DNA from: Anaerolineaceae bacterium
GTDB taxonomy: Bacteria > Chloroflexota > Anaerolineae > Anaerolineales > Anaerolineaceae
Length of the DNA: 64,000 nt
Direction of reading: 5' to 3'
Assembly (NCBI GenBank): GCA_002702705.1
Contig: PABH01000051.1
Coordinates: forward strand, 1-64,000
Both the position numbers and the translations under genes were made by a program. The notes below the pieces were generated by a model, which worked only from the letters and a program-made list of their open reading frames with translations, did no database searches and had not been told where the DNA came from. Position 1 is the first letter of the stretch, and the number at the start of each line of letters is the position of its first letter. Positions 35,249-43,302 of the stretch are shown here, one piece after another.

Positions 35249-36748
35249 TTAATGTCGGAAATGACGAACACCGGTAAAAACCATCACCAAACCCAGGCGG
35301 TTGCAGGCATCAATCGATTCTTGATCACGGATGGAACCACCCGGCTGCACGATAGCGCTGATACCGACCTCTGCGGCTGCTTCCACTGAATCCGCAAAGG
35401 GGAAAAAAGCATCCGAAGCCATTACCGCGCCCTGGGACTTTTCGCCAGCGCGTTGAGCAGCAATCGCTACACAATCCACCCGGTTGGGTTGGCCGCCCCC
35501 AATTCCAACGGTTGCCTCACCCGCAGCAAATACAATCGCATTCGATTTGACATGTTGGCAGGCTTTCCAGGCAAATTTTAAACTTTCCATTTGTGTTTCT
35601 GAGGGTTGTTTTTCGGTAACCACCTGCCATACTGTTTCCGCCGGGTCGCCCAGATCAACCGATTGTTTTAACATACCGTGTACAATCGAACGATACTCAA
35701 CAACTGGTTCAATGGCCAAATCAGGCATTTTTAACAAACGCAAGTTTTTTTTCTGAGTTAAGATTGATAAGGCCGTCTCACTAAATCCAGGTGCGATGAC
35801 ACATTCCACAAACATCTTGCTAATTTCTGCTGCTGTTTCGCCTGAAATTTCGCGGTTGGCTGCCACAATGCCGCCAAACGCGGAAACCGGATCACTGGCC
35901 AGGGCAGCCTGAAATGCATCGACTTGTGATTCCGCAGAGGCAATCCCGCAGGGGGAAAGATGTTTGACGATAACGATGCTGTTTTTTTGATAACTGACTA
36001 CAGCTCGCCAGGCTGCATCCAGATCAAGCAGGTTATTATAAGAAAGCGCTTTACCATGCAGAATTTTCCCACCCAATGGGCCTTGATTTGCATCATAACC
36101 GTAAACGGCAGCAGTCTGATGTGGATTTTCCCCATACCGTAATTCTTGCTGAGGGAAAAGATTTATACTTTCCATTTCCAAACCACTTAAATAATTTGTT
36201 ATGTGTTTATCATAATTTGATGTCAACCGAAAACCTTTAACTGCCAATTTTGACCGTTCTTCTACCGACAGGTTGCCAGATTTTAAAGCTTTCAGAATGC
36301 TGTCATAATCCACCGGATCACAAACAAGTGTCACCCTTTGGTGATTTTTTGCGGCGGCCCGAATAAGTGCTCCCCCGCCAATATCAATTTGTTCGATCGC
36401 TTCTGCCAGCGATACACCGGGTTTTGATATGGTTTCTTTGAAGGGATACAAATTCACCACTACCATGTCCAAAGGCTGCCAACCCAACTCAGAAAGTTGG
36501 TCCCGGTCCTCATCCGTATCACGGGATAAAATGCCCCCATGAATGGCAGGGTGCAATGTTTTTACCCGCCCACCTAAAATCTCTGGAGAGCCTGTGTATG
36601 CGGCTACTTCCGTCACCGGAAAATCATTATCTTTTAATAGTTTTGCAGTCCCACCGGATGCCAATAATTCCCAACCCAAACCCACCAATTCGTGGGCAAA
36701 TTGAATCAACCCGGTTTTATCATACACAGAAAGTAACGCTTTAGGCAT
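35249..36748 (-). CDS. purH: Bifunctional AICAR transformylase/IMP cyclohydrolase
   Basis: 499 residues, normal for PurH. The MGS-like cyclohydrolase domain (1-145) starts with KALLSVYDKTGLIQFAHELV. The transformylase domain (about 145-499) has LRYGENPHQTAAVYG, the catalytic KHLSPCGIA and SDAFFPFADSVEAAAEVGI. It performs the last two steps to IMP. The ATG at 36748 is chosen because GGAGG stands 6 nt before it; it overlaps the purN stop by 8 nt, indicating coupled translation. Confidence 0.97.
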   Translation of the reverse strand: MPKALLSVYDKTGLIQFAHELVGLGWELLASGGTAKLLKDNDFPVTEVAAYTGSPEILGGRVKTLHPAIHGGILSRDTDEDRDQLSELGWQPLDMVVVNLYPFKETISKPGVSLAEAIEQIDIGGGALIRAAAKNHQRVTLVCDPVDYDSILKALKSGNLSVEERSKLAVKGFRLTSNYDKHITNYLSGLEMESINLFPQQELRYGENPHQTAAVYGYDANQGPLGGKILHGKALSYNNLLDLDAAWRAVVSYQKNSIVIVKHLSPCGIASAESQVDAFQAALASDPVSAFGGIVAANREISGETAAEISKMFVECVIAPGFSETALSILTQKKNLRLLKMPDLAIEPVVEYRSIVHGMLKQSVDLGDPAETVWQVVTEKQPSETQMESLKFAWKACQHVKSNAIVFAAGEATVGIGGGQPNRVDCVAIAAQRAGEKSQGAVMASDAFFPFADSVEAAAEVGISAIVQPGGSIRDQESIDACNRLGLVMVFTGVRHFRH

Positions 36749-37349
36749 CGAATCCTCCATTTTTAATGATTTGTTTAATTGTCTCTACCAGAAGGTGATG
36801 TTCACAAGTATGAACCCTTTTTTCCAAATCTTCCAGGGTATCTTGTGCATATATCGGTACAATTTCTTGGTTTAAGAGCGGACCGTCATCAACCCCTTCA
36901 TCCGGTACTAGGTGTACCATTACACCGGTATGGGGTATTTGCCTTTGTTGAAAGGCTTCATACGCTCGTTGGATTGCATCTACGCCGGCAAACATGCCGG
37001 GCAAAGCCGGATGTAAATTGACCACGCGGTTAGGAAAATGACTTAAAAAAGACATGGATAATAACCGCATCCAACCTGCTAATATCACCCAGTCCGGTTG
37101 GTAAGCGGAAACCAATTCGGCCAGTTCGGCGTCGTAACGCTGACGATCCTGACTCTTTAATTTCGGTTTCACGATGGTTGGAATTCCGGCAGCTTTTGCT
37201 CGTTCCAGACCAAACGCGGATGATTTATTTGAAATAACGGCGCATATTTCGGCATCTAATTCACCACGGATTTTTGCATTGATAAGAGCCTGTAAATTAG
37301 TTCCACTGCCTGAAATTAAAACCACCAGCCTGGCATTCCTAGCCTTCAT
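36741..37349 (-). CDS. purN: GAR transformylase
   Basis: 202 residues, formyl-THF-dependent GAR transformylase. The N-terminal ISGSGTNLQALINA and the catalytic NLHPALPGMFAG (Asn/His) with HTGVMVHLVPDEGVDDGPLL are present. The ATG at 37349 is chosen: it lies inside the last codons of purDM and the two genes overlap by 11 nt. A single frameshift there would fuse GARS-AIRS to GART. It overlaps purH by 8 nt on the other side. The longer frame with a TTG or GTG start would extend further into purDM and is unlikely. Confidence 0.95.
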   Translation of the reverse strand: MKARNARLVVLISGSGTNLQALINAKIRGELDAEICAVISNKSSAFGLERAKAAGIPTIVKPKLKSQDRQRYDAELAELVSAYQPDWVILAGWMRLLSMSFLSHFPNRVVNLHPALPGMFAGVDAIQRAYEAFQQRQIPHTGVMVHLVPDEGVDDGPLLNQEIVPIYAQDTLEDLEKRVHTCEHHLLVETIKQIIKNGGFDA

Positions 37350-39621
37350 ACAATACAACCCGTTCGTTTTGATTTTCTCGTAATTCACCAATTAAATACG
37401 TTTTCTCCGGGATCAAACTTTGGAAATTGATCGCCTCCGTCTTCTCTACAACAGCAATCATACCAATGCCCATATTAAACACACGGTACATTTCTTTTTC
37501 CGGAATAGAGCCTTTGGCTTGAATCCAACCATATAAAGGGGGAACCTGCCAGGAATTTTTATCAATAAAGGCACCCAGATAATCTGGCAAAACTCTCGGA
37601 ATGTTTTCGTGAAAACCACCGCCGGTAATATGTATCAGCGCTTTCATTTTGTCTAAGACTGGGGATATTAATCCAAGATAAGAACGGTGCGGTCTTAATA
37701 ACAGATCACCCAGGCTGCCGCCTAGTTCAGGGCGTTCAACTAACAAGTTCTCCCCTTCGCATAACTGCCGGATCAAGGAATAGCCATTGGTATGTGGGCT
37801 GTTGGAGGAAAAGCCAATCAGGACATCTCCTGCTTTTAGGTTCTCTTTTTTCGGCAGGATTTGTGAACGGTTAACAACGCCAACAATCGTTCCTGCTACA
37901 TCAAACGATTGGTCTGTATAAACACCGGGCATCTCTGCGGTTTCACCACCCAACAAGGCGCAGCCATTCTGTTTGCAAGCTTCAGCCATTCCGGTCATAA
38001 TTTCTGCCACAACAAGCGGATCGAGACGTGCTGTTGCAAAATAATCCAGAAAGAATAACGGTTTCGCACCTTGTACCAAAATATCATCCACACAATGGTT
38101 GACAATATCCATCCCAATCCCCCGATAACGTCCTAATTGAGCCGCTAAAGCTACTTTGGTACCAACCCCATCTGTAGAAGCAACCAAAACCGCGTTTGTT
38201 TCCAGTGTGCTGATGTCATATAACCCGCCAAAACTACCCACTTCTGATAACACTTGCGGAGTATAGGTTGATTGCACCGCCGATTTCATCAAAGCAACCG
38301 CCTGGTTTCCCGCATCGATATTTACACCCGCCTCCTGATAGGAGGAAGGTTTTTTACTTTGTTTTAAAGTTTTCTGAGCGATATCGGTTCGATACTGCAT
38401 ACCTTCAAAATGAATGCCTTCAACAGCAACATAAGTGCGCTGGATGGCTGCCTTCATGGATTCATCCCAACAAGTAACCCCCAATACACGCCCTCCCGTG
38501 GTAATAAACCCATCTTTTGTTTTACGGGTAGCGGCATGAAATACCACGCCATTTTGGATCGATCTCTCTAAACCCTCAATTATTTTTCCGGTCTGTGATC
38601 GGTTGGGATATCCCTCAGATGCCAAAACAACACAAACGGCTGCCTTTTTTGACCAATTAATTTTTATATTTTTTAATTCCTGGCGGGTACATGCGATAAG
38701 GATGTCTACCAGATCACTTTCCAGTAAGGGTAAGATAACCTGGGTTTCCGGGTCTCCAAATCGGGCGTTAAATTCCAGCACTTTGGGACCATTCTTGGTT
38801 AAGATTAACCCAGTATATAAAACACCCAGGTACGGATTTCCTTCCTGGCGCATACCATTTATGACGGGTTGAAGGATTGTTTTATGGATGGACTGTAAAG
38901 CCGGATCGGATAAGATATCCGTCGGAGCAAAGGTGCCCATTCCACCGGTATTGGGTCCCTGGTCTTCATCCAATAGCCGTTTATGGTCCTGTACAGGGGG
39001 CATTAATTGCAGGGTATCTCCATCACTAAAAGCTAACAAAGAAACTTCCTGACCTTCAAGCCGTTCTTCGATCACAACTTGTTTCCCGGCTTTTCCAAAT
39101 CGTTCCACCACCATCATCTCATATAAAACAGAAAGGGCTTCTTCGTGGTCTTTTGGTAAGATGACCCCTTTTCCAGCGGCCAATCCGGATGCTTTGATGA
39201 CAATCGGATAATTAACCGTTTCCAAATGTTTTTTGGCATCTAAATAACGATCAAACACCGCAAAACGGGCAGTGGGAATGTGATGCTGGGCCATAAACCG
39301 TTTTGAAAATGCCTTCGATGTTTCAAGCTGAGCAGCTGCCTGAGAAGGGGCAAATACGGCAATTCCCGCAGCTCTTAAAACATCACTCACCCCAGCCGCC
39401 AAAGCAGCTTCTGGGCCAATCACAGCCAGGTCAATCTTATTATTGACCGCAAAAGCAGTTATCCCGGCACCATCCTCGACCTGTAAGTTAACCAACGTTC
39501 CCAACGCTGCCATCCCATCATTGCCAGGGGCGATAAATAACTGGGAACAATGTGGTGAATCAGTCAGTTTCCAGGCCAGCGCGTGTTCCCTTCCCCCTGA
39601 GCCAATTAATAATATTTTCAT
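37339..39621 (-). CDS. purDM: Fused GAR synthetase-AIR synthetase (PurD-PurM)
   Basis: 760 residues in one uninterrupted frame. Residues 1-425 are PurD (ATP-grasp): MKILLIGSGGREHALAWKL, HHIPTARFAVFD, VIKASGLAAGKGVILPKD, GPNTGGMGTFAPTD, EFNARFGDPETQVILPLL. Residues about 428-760 are PurM: SYQEAGVNIDAGNQAV, TDGVGTKVALAAQLGRY, GIGMDIVNHCVDDILVQGA, GCALLGGETAEMPGVY and ITGGGFHENIPRVLPD. Steps 2 and 5 of IMP synthesis are thus on one chain, as in yeast ADE5,7 and vertebrate GART. Separate genes are the bacterial norm. The ATG at 39621 has GGGAGGTG 8 nt upstream; the in-frame GTG at 39630 is part of that site. purN overlaps its end. Confidence 0.95.
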   Translation of the reverse strand: MKILLIGSGGREHALAWKLTDSPHCSQLFIAPGNDGMAALGTLVNLQVEDGAGITAFAVNNKIDLAVIGPEAALAAGVSDVLRAAGIAVFAPSQAAAQLETSKAFSKRFMAQHHIPTARFAVFDRYLDAKKHLETVNYPIVIKASGLAAGKGVILPKDHEEALSVLYEMMVVERFGKAGKQVVIEERLEGQEVSLLAFSDGDTLQLMPPVQDHKRLLDEDQGPNTGGMGTFAPTDILSDPALQSIHKTILQPVINGMRQEGNPYLGVLYTGLILTKNGPKVLEFNARFGDPETQVILPLLESDLVDILIACTRQELKNIKINWSKKAAVCVVLASEGYPNRSQTGKIIEGLERSIQNGVVFHAATRKTKDGFITTGGRVLGVTCWDESMKAAIQRTYVAVEGIHFEGMQYRTDIAQKTLKQSKKPSSYQEAGVNIDAGNQAVALMKSAVQSTYTPQVLSEVGSFGGLYDISTLETNAVLVASTDGVGTKVALAAQLGRYRGIGMDIVNHCVDDILVQGAKPLFFLDYFATARLDPLVVAEIMTGMAEACKQNGCALLGGETAEMPGVYTDQSFDVAGTIVGVVNRSQILPKKENLKAGDVLIGFSSNSPHTNGYSLIRQLCEGENLLVERPELGGSLGDLLLRPHRSYLGLISPVLDKMKALIHITGGGFHENIPRVLPDYLGAFIDKNSWQVPPLYGWIQAKGSIPEKEMYRVFNMGIGMIAVVEKTEAINFQSLIPEKTYLIGELRENQNERVVLYEG

Positions 39622-39636
39622 CGCAGTCACCTCCCG

Positions 39637-41082
39637 TTAACCCAGGTTTTGTTCAAACCCTGTTTTTACGATATCCTTTTGGATTACAAAAGGATACTCC
39701 CCCGTAAAACAGGCATTACAATACCCATTCTTACTATCGATGGCCTTCATCATCCCTTCCAGGCTCAAAAAAGCCAGCGAATCAGCCCCAACGTGCTGCC
39801 GGATTTGTTCAACAGTTTGGTGAGCTGCAATTAACTCTTCATAAGTACCCATATCCACTCCCATAAAACAGGGATGCCGAATGGGCGGGCAGGTGATGCG
39901 CACATGTACTTGTTTTGCCCCGGCGTTGCGTAACAGCTGAATTAGCGGGCCGGTCGTATTGCCACGCACGATGGAATCATCAACCAAAATGACCCGTTTC
40001 CCCTGGATATTCTCGAGAATAACATTGTATTTTAAGGCAACACCCTGTTTACGTAAGGAATCGGTCGGCTCAATAAAGGTGCGTCCGATATAACGATTTT
40101 TGATAAAACCGTCATTATATGGAATGCCGGAAGCTGCCGCATAACCAATTGCTGCCGGAATGGAGGAATCCGGAATTGGAATGACGACATCCGCTTCGGC
40201 GGGTGCCTGCATAGCCAGTTCTTTCCCCAAATTGTGACGCACCGTATGAATGGTTCGCCCGTCCCATACCGCGTCCGGGCGGGAAAAATAGATGTGTTCA
40301 AAGGTACAAAAGGCAGTTTTTTTGGCTGGTTTGAGTGCTTGGTTTACTTTTAAGGCTGTATCACTCAAGGCCACGATCTCTCCCGGCTGCACTTCACGAA
40401 TAGCTTCACAACCCAAGGTGCGTAAGGCACCGCTTTCTGAAGCAGCAGCATGCCCACCACCCGGTAGTAAACCAACACTTAATGGACGAACCCCCCACGG
40501 GTCACGGACAGCAAAAACCTGATCCTTGGTTAATAAAACCAGAGAATAGGCACCTTCCCAATGCTGCATGGCATCCTTTAGACGTTCAAACCAGGTTTCG
40601 CCTTGAGCACCAGCCAGCATCATCGTCATCACTTCCGTATCCGACGTGGATGATAAACCCACACCGGAATGCATTATTTTTGACCGTAAAGCGGCGGCAT
40701 TAACCAGATTGCCATTATGTGCCAATGCTAACGGCCCATACTGGGTATCAATTAAAAAAGGCTGGGCATTACGTGCAGAGGAGGAACCCGTGGTGGAATA
40801 ACGGGTATGCCCAATGGCATAATCACCATCCATTTTAGCCAGGGTGGTGGGAGAAAAAACTTGCGATACCAGGCCAATATCCTTATGCAGGCGCAGCGTC
40901 TGCCCATCGGATACGGCTAACCCGGCAGCTTCCTGCCCGCGGTGCTGCAAGGCGTACAAACCAAAAAAAGCCATTCGAGCCACATCTTCATGCGGCGCAT
41001 AAATACCCAAAACACCGCACTCTTCTCGAGGAGCGTCTTTATTTAAATTTAACGTATTTTCAATGTTGAAGTTGTTGGTCAT
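39637..41082 (-). CDS. purF: Amidophosphoribosyltransferase, Fe-S type
   Basis: 481 residues. A 21-residue leader precedes the nucleophile Cys22 in REECGVLGIYAPHEDVA. The glutaminase domain (22-250) has LQHRGQEAAG and GHTRYSTTGSS; the transferase domain has the PRPP loop VILVDDSIVRGNTTG. Four Cys that bind the 4Fe-4S cluster in the Bacillus enzyme are present: FCTFEHIYF, ITCPPIRHPC and the CNAC pair of GYCNACFTGEYP. The leader must be removed for activity. It starts the pathway from PRPP. It overlaps purE by 23 nt. An oxygen-labile cluster suits an anaerobe. Confidence 0.96.
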   Translation of the reverse strand: MTNNFNIENTLNLNKDAPREECGVLGIYAPHEDVARMAFFGLYALQHRGQEAAGLAVSDGQTLRLHKDIGLVSQVFSPTTLAKMDGDYAIGHTRYSTTGSSSARNAQPFLIDTQYGPLALAHNGNLVNAAALRSKIMHSGVGLSSTSDTEVMTMMLAGAQGETWFERLKDAMQHWEGAYSLVLLTKDQVFAVRDPWGVRPLSVGLLPGGGHAAASESGALRTLGCEAIREVQPGEIVALSDTALKVNQALKPAKKTAFCTFEHIYFSRPDAVWDGRTIHTVRHNLGKELAMQAPAEADVVIPIPDSSIPAAIGYAAASGIPYNDGFIKNRYIGRTFIEPTDSLRKQGVALKYNVILENIQGKRVILVDDSIVRGNTTGPLIQLLRNAGAKQVHVRITCPPIRHPCFMGVDMGTYEELIAAHQTVEQIRQHVGADSLAFLSLEGMMKAIDSKNGYCNACFTGEYPFVIQKDIVKTGFEQNLG

Positions 41083-41542
41083 CTGCGATTATCGTCTTTG
41101 CATTTTGTTCTTGGTAAGTCTGCACTTTTTTTAATACATCAGCATCAAATAAAGCAATGATTTTAGCAGCCAACAAAGCGGCGTTAGTTGGCTCCAACAC
41201 TACGGCTGGCGCAACGCCGGAAGGCATACGCAGCGATGAATAGATATCAGCCCCACCAAAACTATCGGAAGGTGGTGGGCAGGCAATGACAGGTGCTTTC
41301 ACAAAACCATCCGTGAAACCGGATAAGGCATTACTGCGGCCAGCAATGGTGATGTACACTTTGGGGGTGGGGTCATCTTCATAAGCTTTTAACAAATTCA
41401 TGACATGTCCGGCTGTTTTATGGGCTGATCCAATACGCAATTCCACCCGCAGACCAAACATCTCTGCGCCAGCTTTTATTTTTTCAGCGTGGTTTAAGTC
41501 CGCCTTGGAACCCATTAAAATAACAAGATACGCTTTATTCAT
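41060..41542 (-). CDS. purE: AIR carboxylase, class II (animal-like) PurE
   Basis: 160 residues. VILMGSKADLNHAEKIKAGA, RIGSAHKTAGHVMNLL, ITIAGRSNALSGF and CPPPSDSFGGADIYSSLRMP resemble the AIR carboxylase half of vertebrate PAICS more than bacterial class I PurE (GSxSDW, AGGAAHLPGM). Class II enzymes use CO2 directly and need no PurK, and no purK is in the window. The ATG at 41542 overlaps the purC stop by 4 nt (ATGA), so translation is coupled in the PAICS order. A TTG two codons upstream is ignored. Confidence 0.94.
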   Translation of the reverse strand: MNKAYLVILMGSKADLNHAEKIKAGAEMFGLRVELRIGSAHKTAGHVMNLLKAYEDDPTPKVYITIAGRSNALSGFTDGFVKAPVIACPPPSDSFGGADIYSSLRMPSGVAPAVVLEPTNAALLAAKIIALFDADVLKKVQTYQEQNAKTIIADDQQLQH

Positions 41543-42510
41543 AAACAACCTGCTTTCCTTAAATTCTCAATCAACCGCGGCTGCACCGGGTAATCTCCCG
41601 GCATAAACTGGAGGCCAGTTAATAATTCATAGATTTGAACATAACGTTGGCTGGCTTGAATCCATAGATCCGGATCAACTTGTGGAGGCTGTCCTTCACC
41701 ACGATAGCCTAAGTCTGCGTAAGCACGCCGGATGAATTCCTTATCAAAATTCTCCGGTTCTTCCCCTTTAATAAAATGATCAAGATAAGAATCCGCTTTC
41801 CAAAAACGGGAAGAATCGGGTGTATGGACTTCATCAATTAACACAATTTCACCGGCTGGGGTTAATCCAAATTCATACTTTGTATCCACCAGGATCAGGC
41901 CAGCCGATAAAGCGACTTCTTGACCCCGTTGAAAAATTTCCAAAGCCGCTTTTTGAATTTTTTTCCAAACATCCTCTTCCAAATAACCATGCTCCACCAC
42001 CTCAGAACAGGTTAACCGCTCATCATGCCCGGTTACGCCTCCTTTCGTGGTAGGGGTAATGATTGGGAATTCTAGTTTTTGATTTTTGTTTAACCCATCT
42101 TCAAACTGGTAACCGTAAATTTGACGCTCACCCAAGGCATACCGGTACCATAAAGCGGTACTGGTAACACCGGTGATGTAACCCCGCACAATCACTTCAA
42201 TGGGGAATGGCTGCACTTCCTGCACAATGGCAGCATTCGGGTCCGGCAGAGAGAGAATATGATTGGGCAAAACATCCGCTGTTTTTTCAAACCACCAGGC
42301 AGCCAATTGGTTTAACACCTGCCCCTTGTAGGGTACGACCGCTAAATTACGATCAAACGCTGAAAGGCGGTCTGTGGTAACGATTAAACGCTTTTGCTCT
42401 GGCAATTGGTACCAATCCCTTACTTTTCCGTGTTGTTTGCCCGGCAACGATAATGTTGTTTTTTCAAACGCAATGGGTTGTAAATTTACAAGTTCTTCCT
42501 TGGTTAACAT
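41539..42510 (-). CDS. purC: SAICAR synthetase, long form
   Basis: 323 residues, the longer SAICAR synthetase type (bacterial short forms are about 240). Motifs: KQHGKVRDWYQLP (ATP site), VVPYKGQVLNQLAAWWFEKT, PFPIEVIVRGYITGV, ILVDTKYEFGLTPAGEIVLIDEVHTPDSSRFW and FDKEFIRRAY. It joins aspartate to CAIR. The ATG at 42510 has GGGAG 6 nt upstream. It overlaps purE by 4 nt and starts 12 nt after the purQ stop. Confidence 0.95.
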   Translation of the reverse strand: MLTKEELVNLQPIAFEKTTLSLPGKQHGKVRDWYQLPEQKRLIVTTDRLSAFDRNLAVVPYKGQVLNQLAAWWFEKTADVLPNHILSLPDPNAAIVQEVQPFPIEVIVRGYITGVTSTALWYRYALGERQIYGYQFEDGLNKNQKLEFPIITPTTKGGVTGHDERLTCSEVVEHGYLEEDVWKKIQKAALEIFQRGQEVALSAGLILVDTKYEFGLTPAGEIVLIDEVHTPDSSRFWKADSYLDHFIKGEEPENFDKEFIRRAYADLGYRGEGQPPQVDPDLWIQASQRYVQIYELLTGLQFMPGDYPVQPRLIENLRKAGCL

Positions 42511-42522
42511 TTTTTCTCCCAA

Positions 42523-43302
42523 TCAACTCTGAGTGGCATGGCTGACACCGTTTACAAATAAAGCCAAACCGGAATTGTTTTTTCTGTGAAGCCGGTTCGG
42601 ATTTTGAAATTCAAAGATATGATCTTCTGGGTGCGGCATCAGACCCAATACATTCCCGGATGGGTTACAAATCCCAGCGATATCCAAACAAGAACCGTTG
42701 GGATTATAAGGATATTCTCCATTTGCCAGCTGACCATTTTGGTTTAAATAGGTTAATGCGATCTGATCAGATTGTTGTAATTTGTCTAAAATCTGATCAT
42801 CGGCCACCTGGAAATTCCCTTCTCCATGTGCTACTGGACAATTGATGTCTGATTTTAAATCACGCGTCCATAAACAAGTTTGTGAGGAAGGACGCAGTTG
42901 TACCCAGCGGCACTCAAAATGCCCAATTTGGTTAAAGGTTAGGGTGGCTTGTGGCTTGCCAGCAGAAAGATTATTACCCGGCAAGATACCTGCTTTAACC
43001 AGCGCCTGAAAGCCGTTACAAATTCCAATGACAGGTTTACCAGCAGAAACAAAGTCTTGAATTTGATCTTTAAAATAAGAATTTAAATCCAAAGCCAGCA
43101 GTTTTCCGGCACCCAGAGCATCCGCATAAGAAAAACCACCCGGGATAACCAGAATTTGATAATCCTGCCAGTTTTGTTCACTGGTTCTCAAGTCTATTAG
43201 GGGACGAATTTTAGTTTGTGCGCCAGCCTGTTCAAAAGCAACCGCTACATCCCCATCCCGGTTTGTGCCGGTGGTAAAAAGAATTAAAGCTTTTGGTTTC
43301 AT
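42523..43302 (-). CDS. purQ: FGAM synthase glutaminase subunit
   Basis: 259 residues, class I glutamine amidotransferase. The nucleophile is in GICNGFQALVKAGILPG, preceded by VIPGGFSYADALGAGKLLA; the catalytic His-Glu pair is in LMPHPEDHIFEF. It supplies ammonia to PurSL. It is slightly longer than the usual 220-230 residues. The ATG overlaps the purSL stop by 4 nt. Confidence 0.95.
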   Translation of the reverse strand: MKPKALILFTTGTNRDGDVAVAFEQAGAQTKIRPLIDLRTSEQNWQDYQILVIPGGFSYADALGAGKLLALDLNSYFKDQIQDFVSAGKPVIGICNGFQALVKAGILPGNNLSAGKPQATLTFNQIGHFECRWVQLRPSSQTCLWTRDLKSDINCPVAHGEGNFQVADDQILDKLQQSDQIALTYLNQNGQLANGEYPYNPNGSCLDIAGICNPSGNVLGLMPHPEDHIFEFQNPNRLHRKNNSGLALFVNGVSHATQS

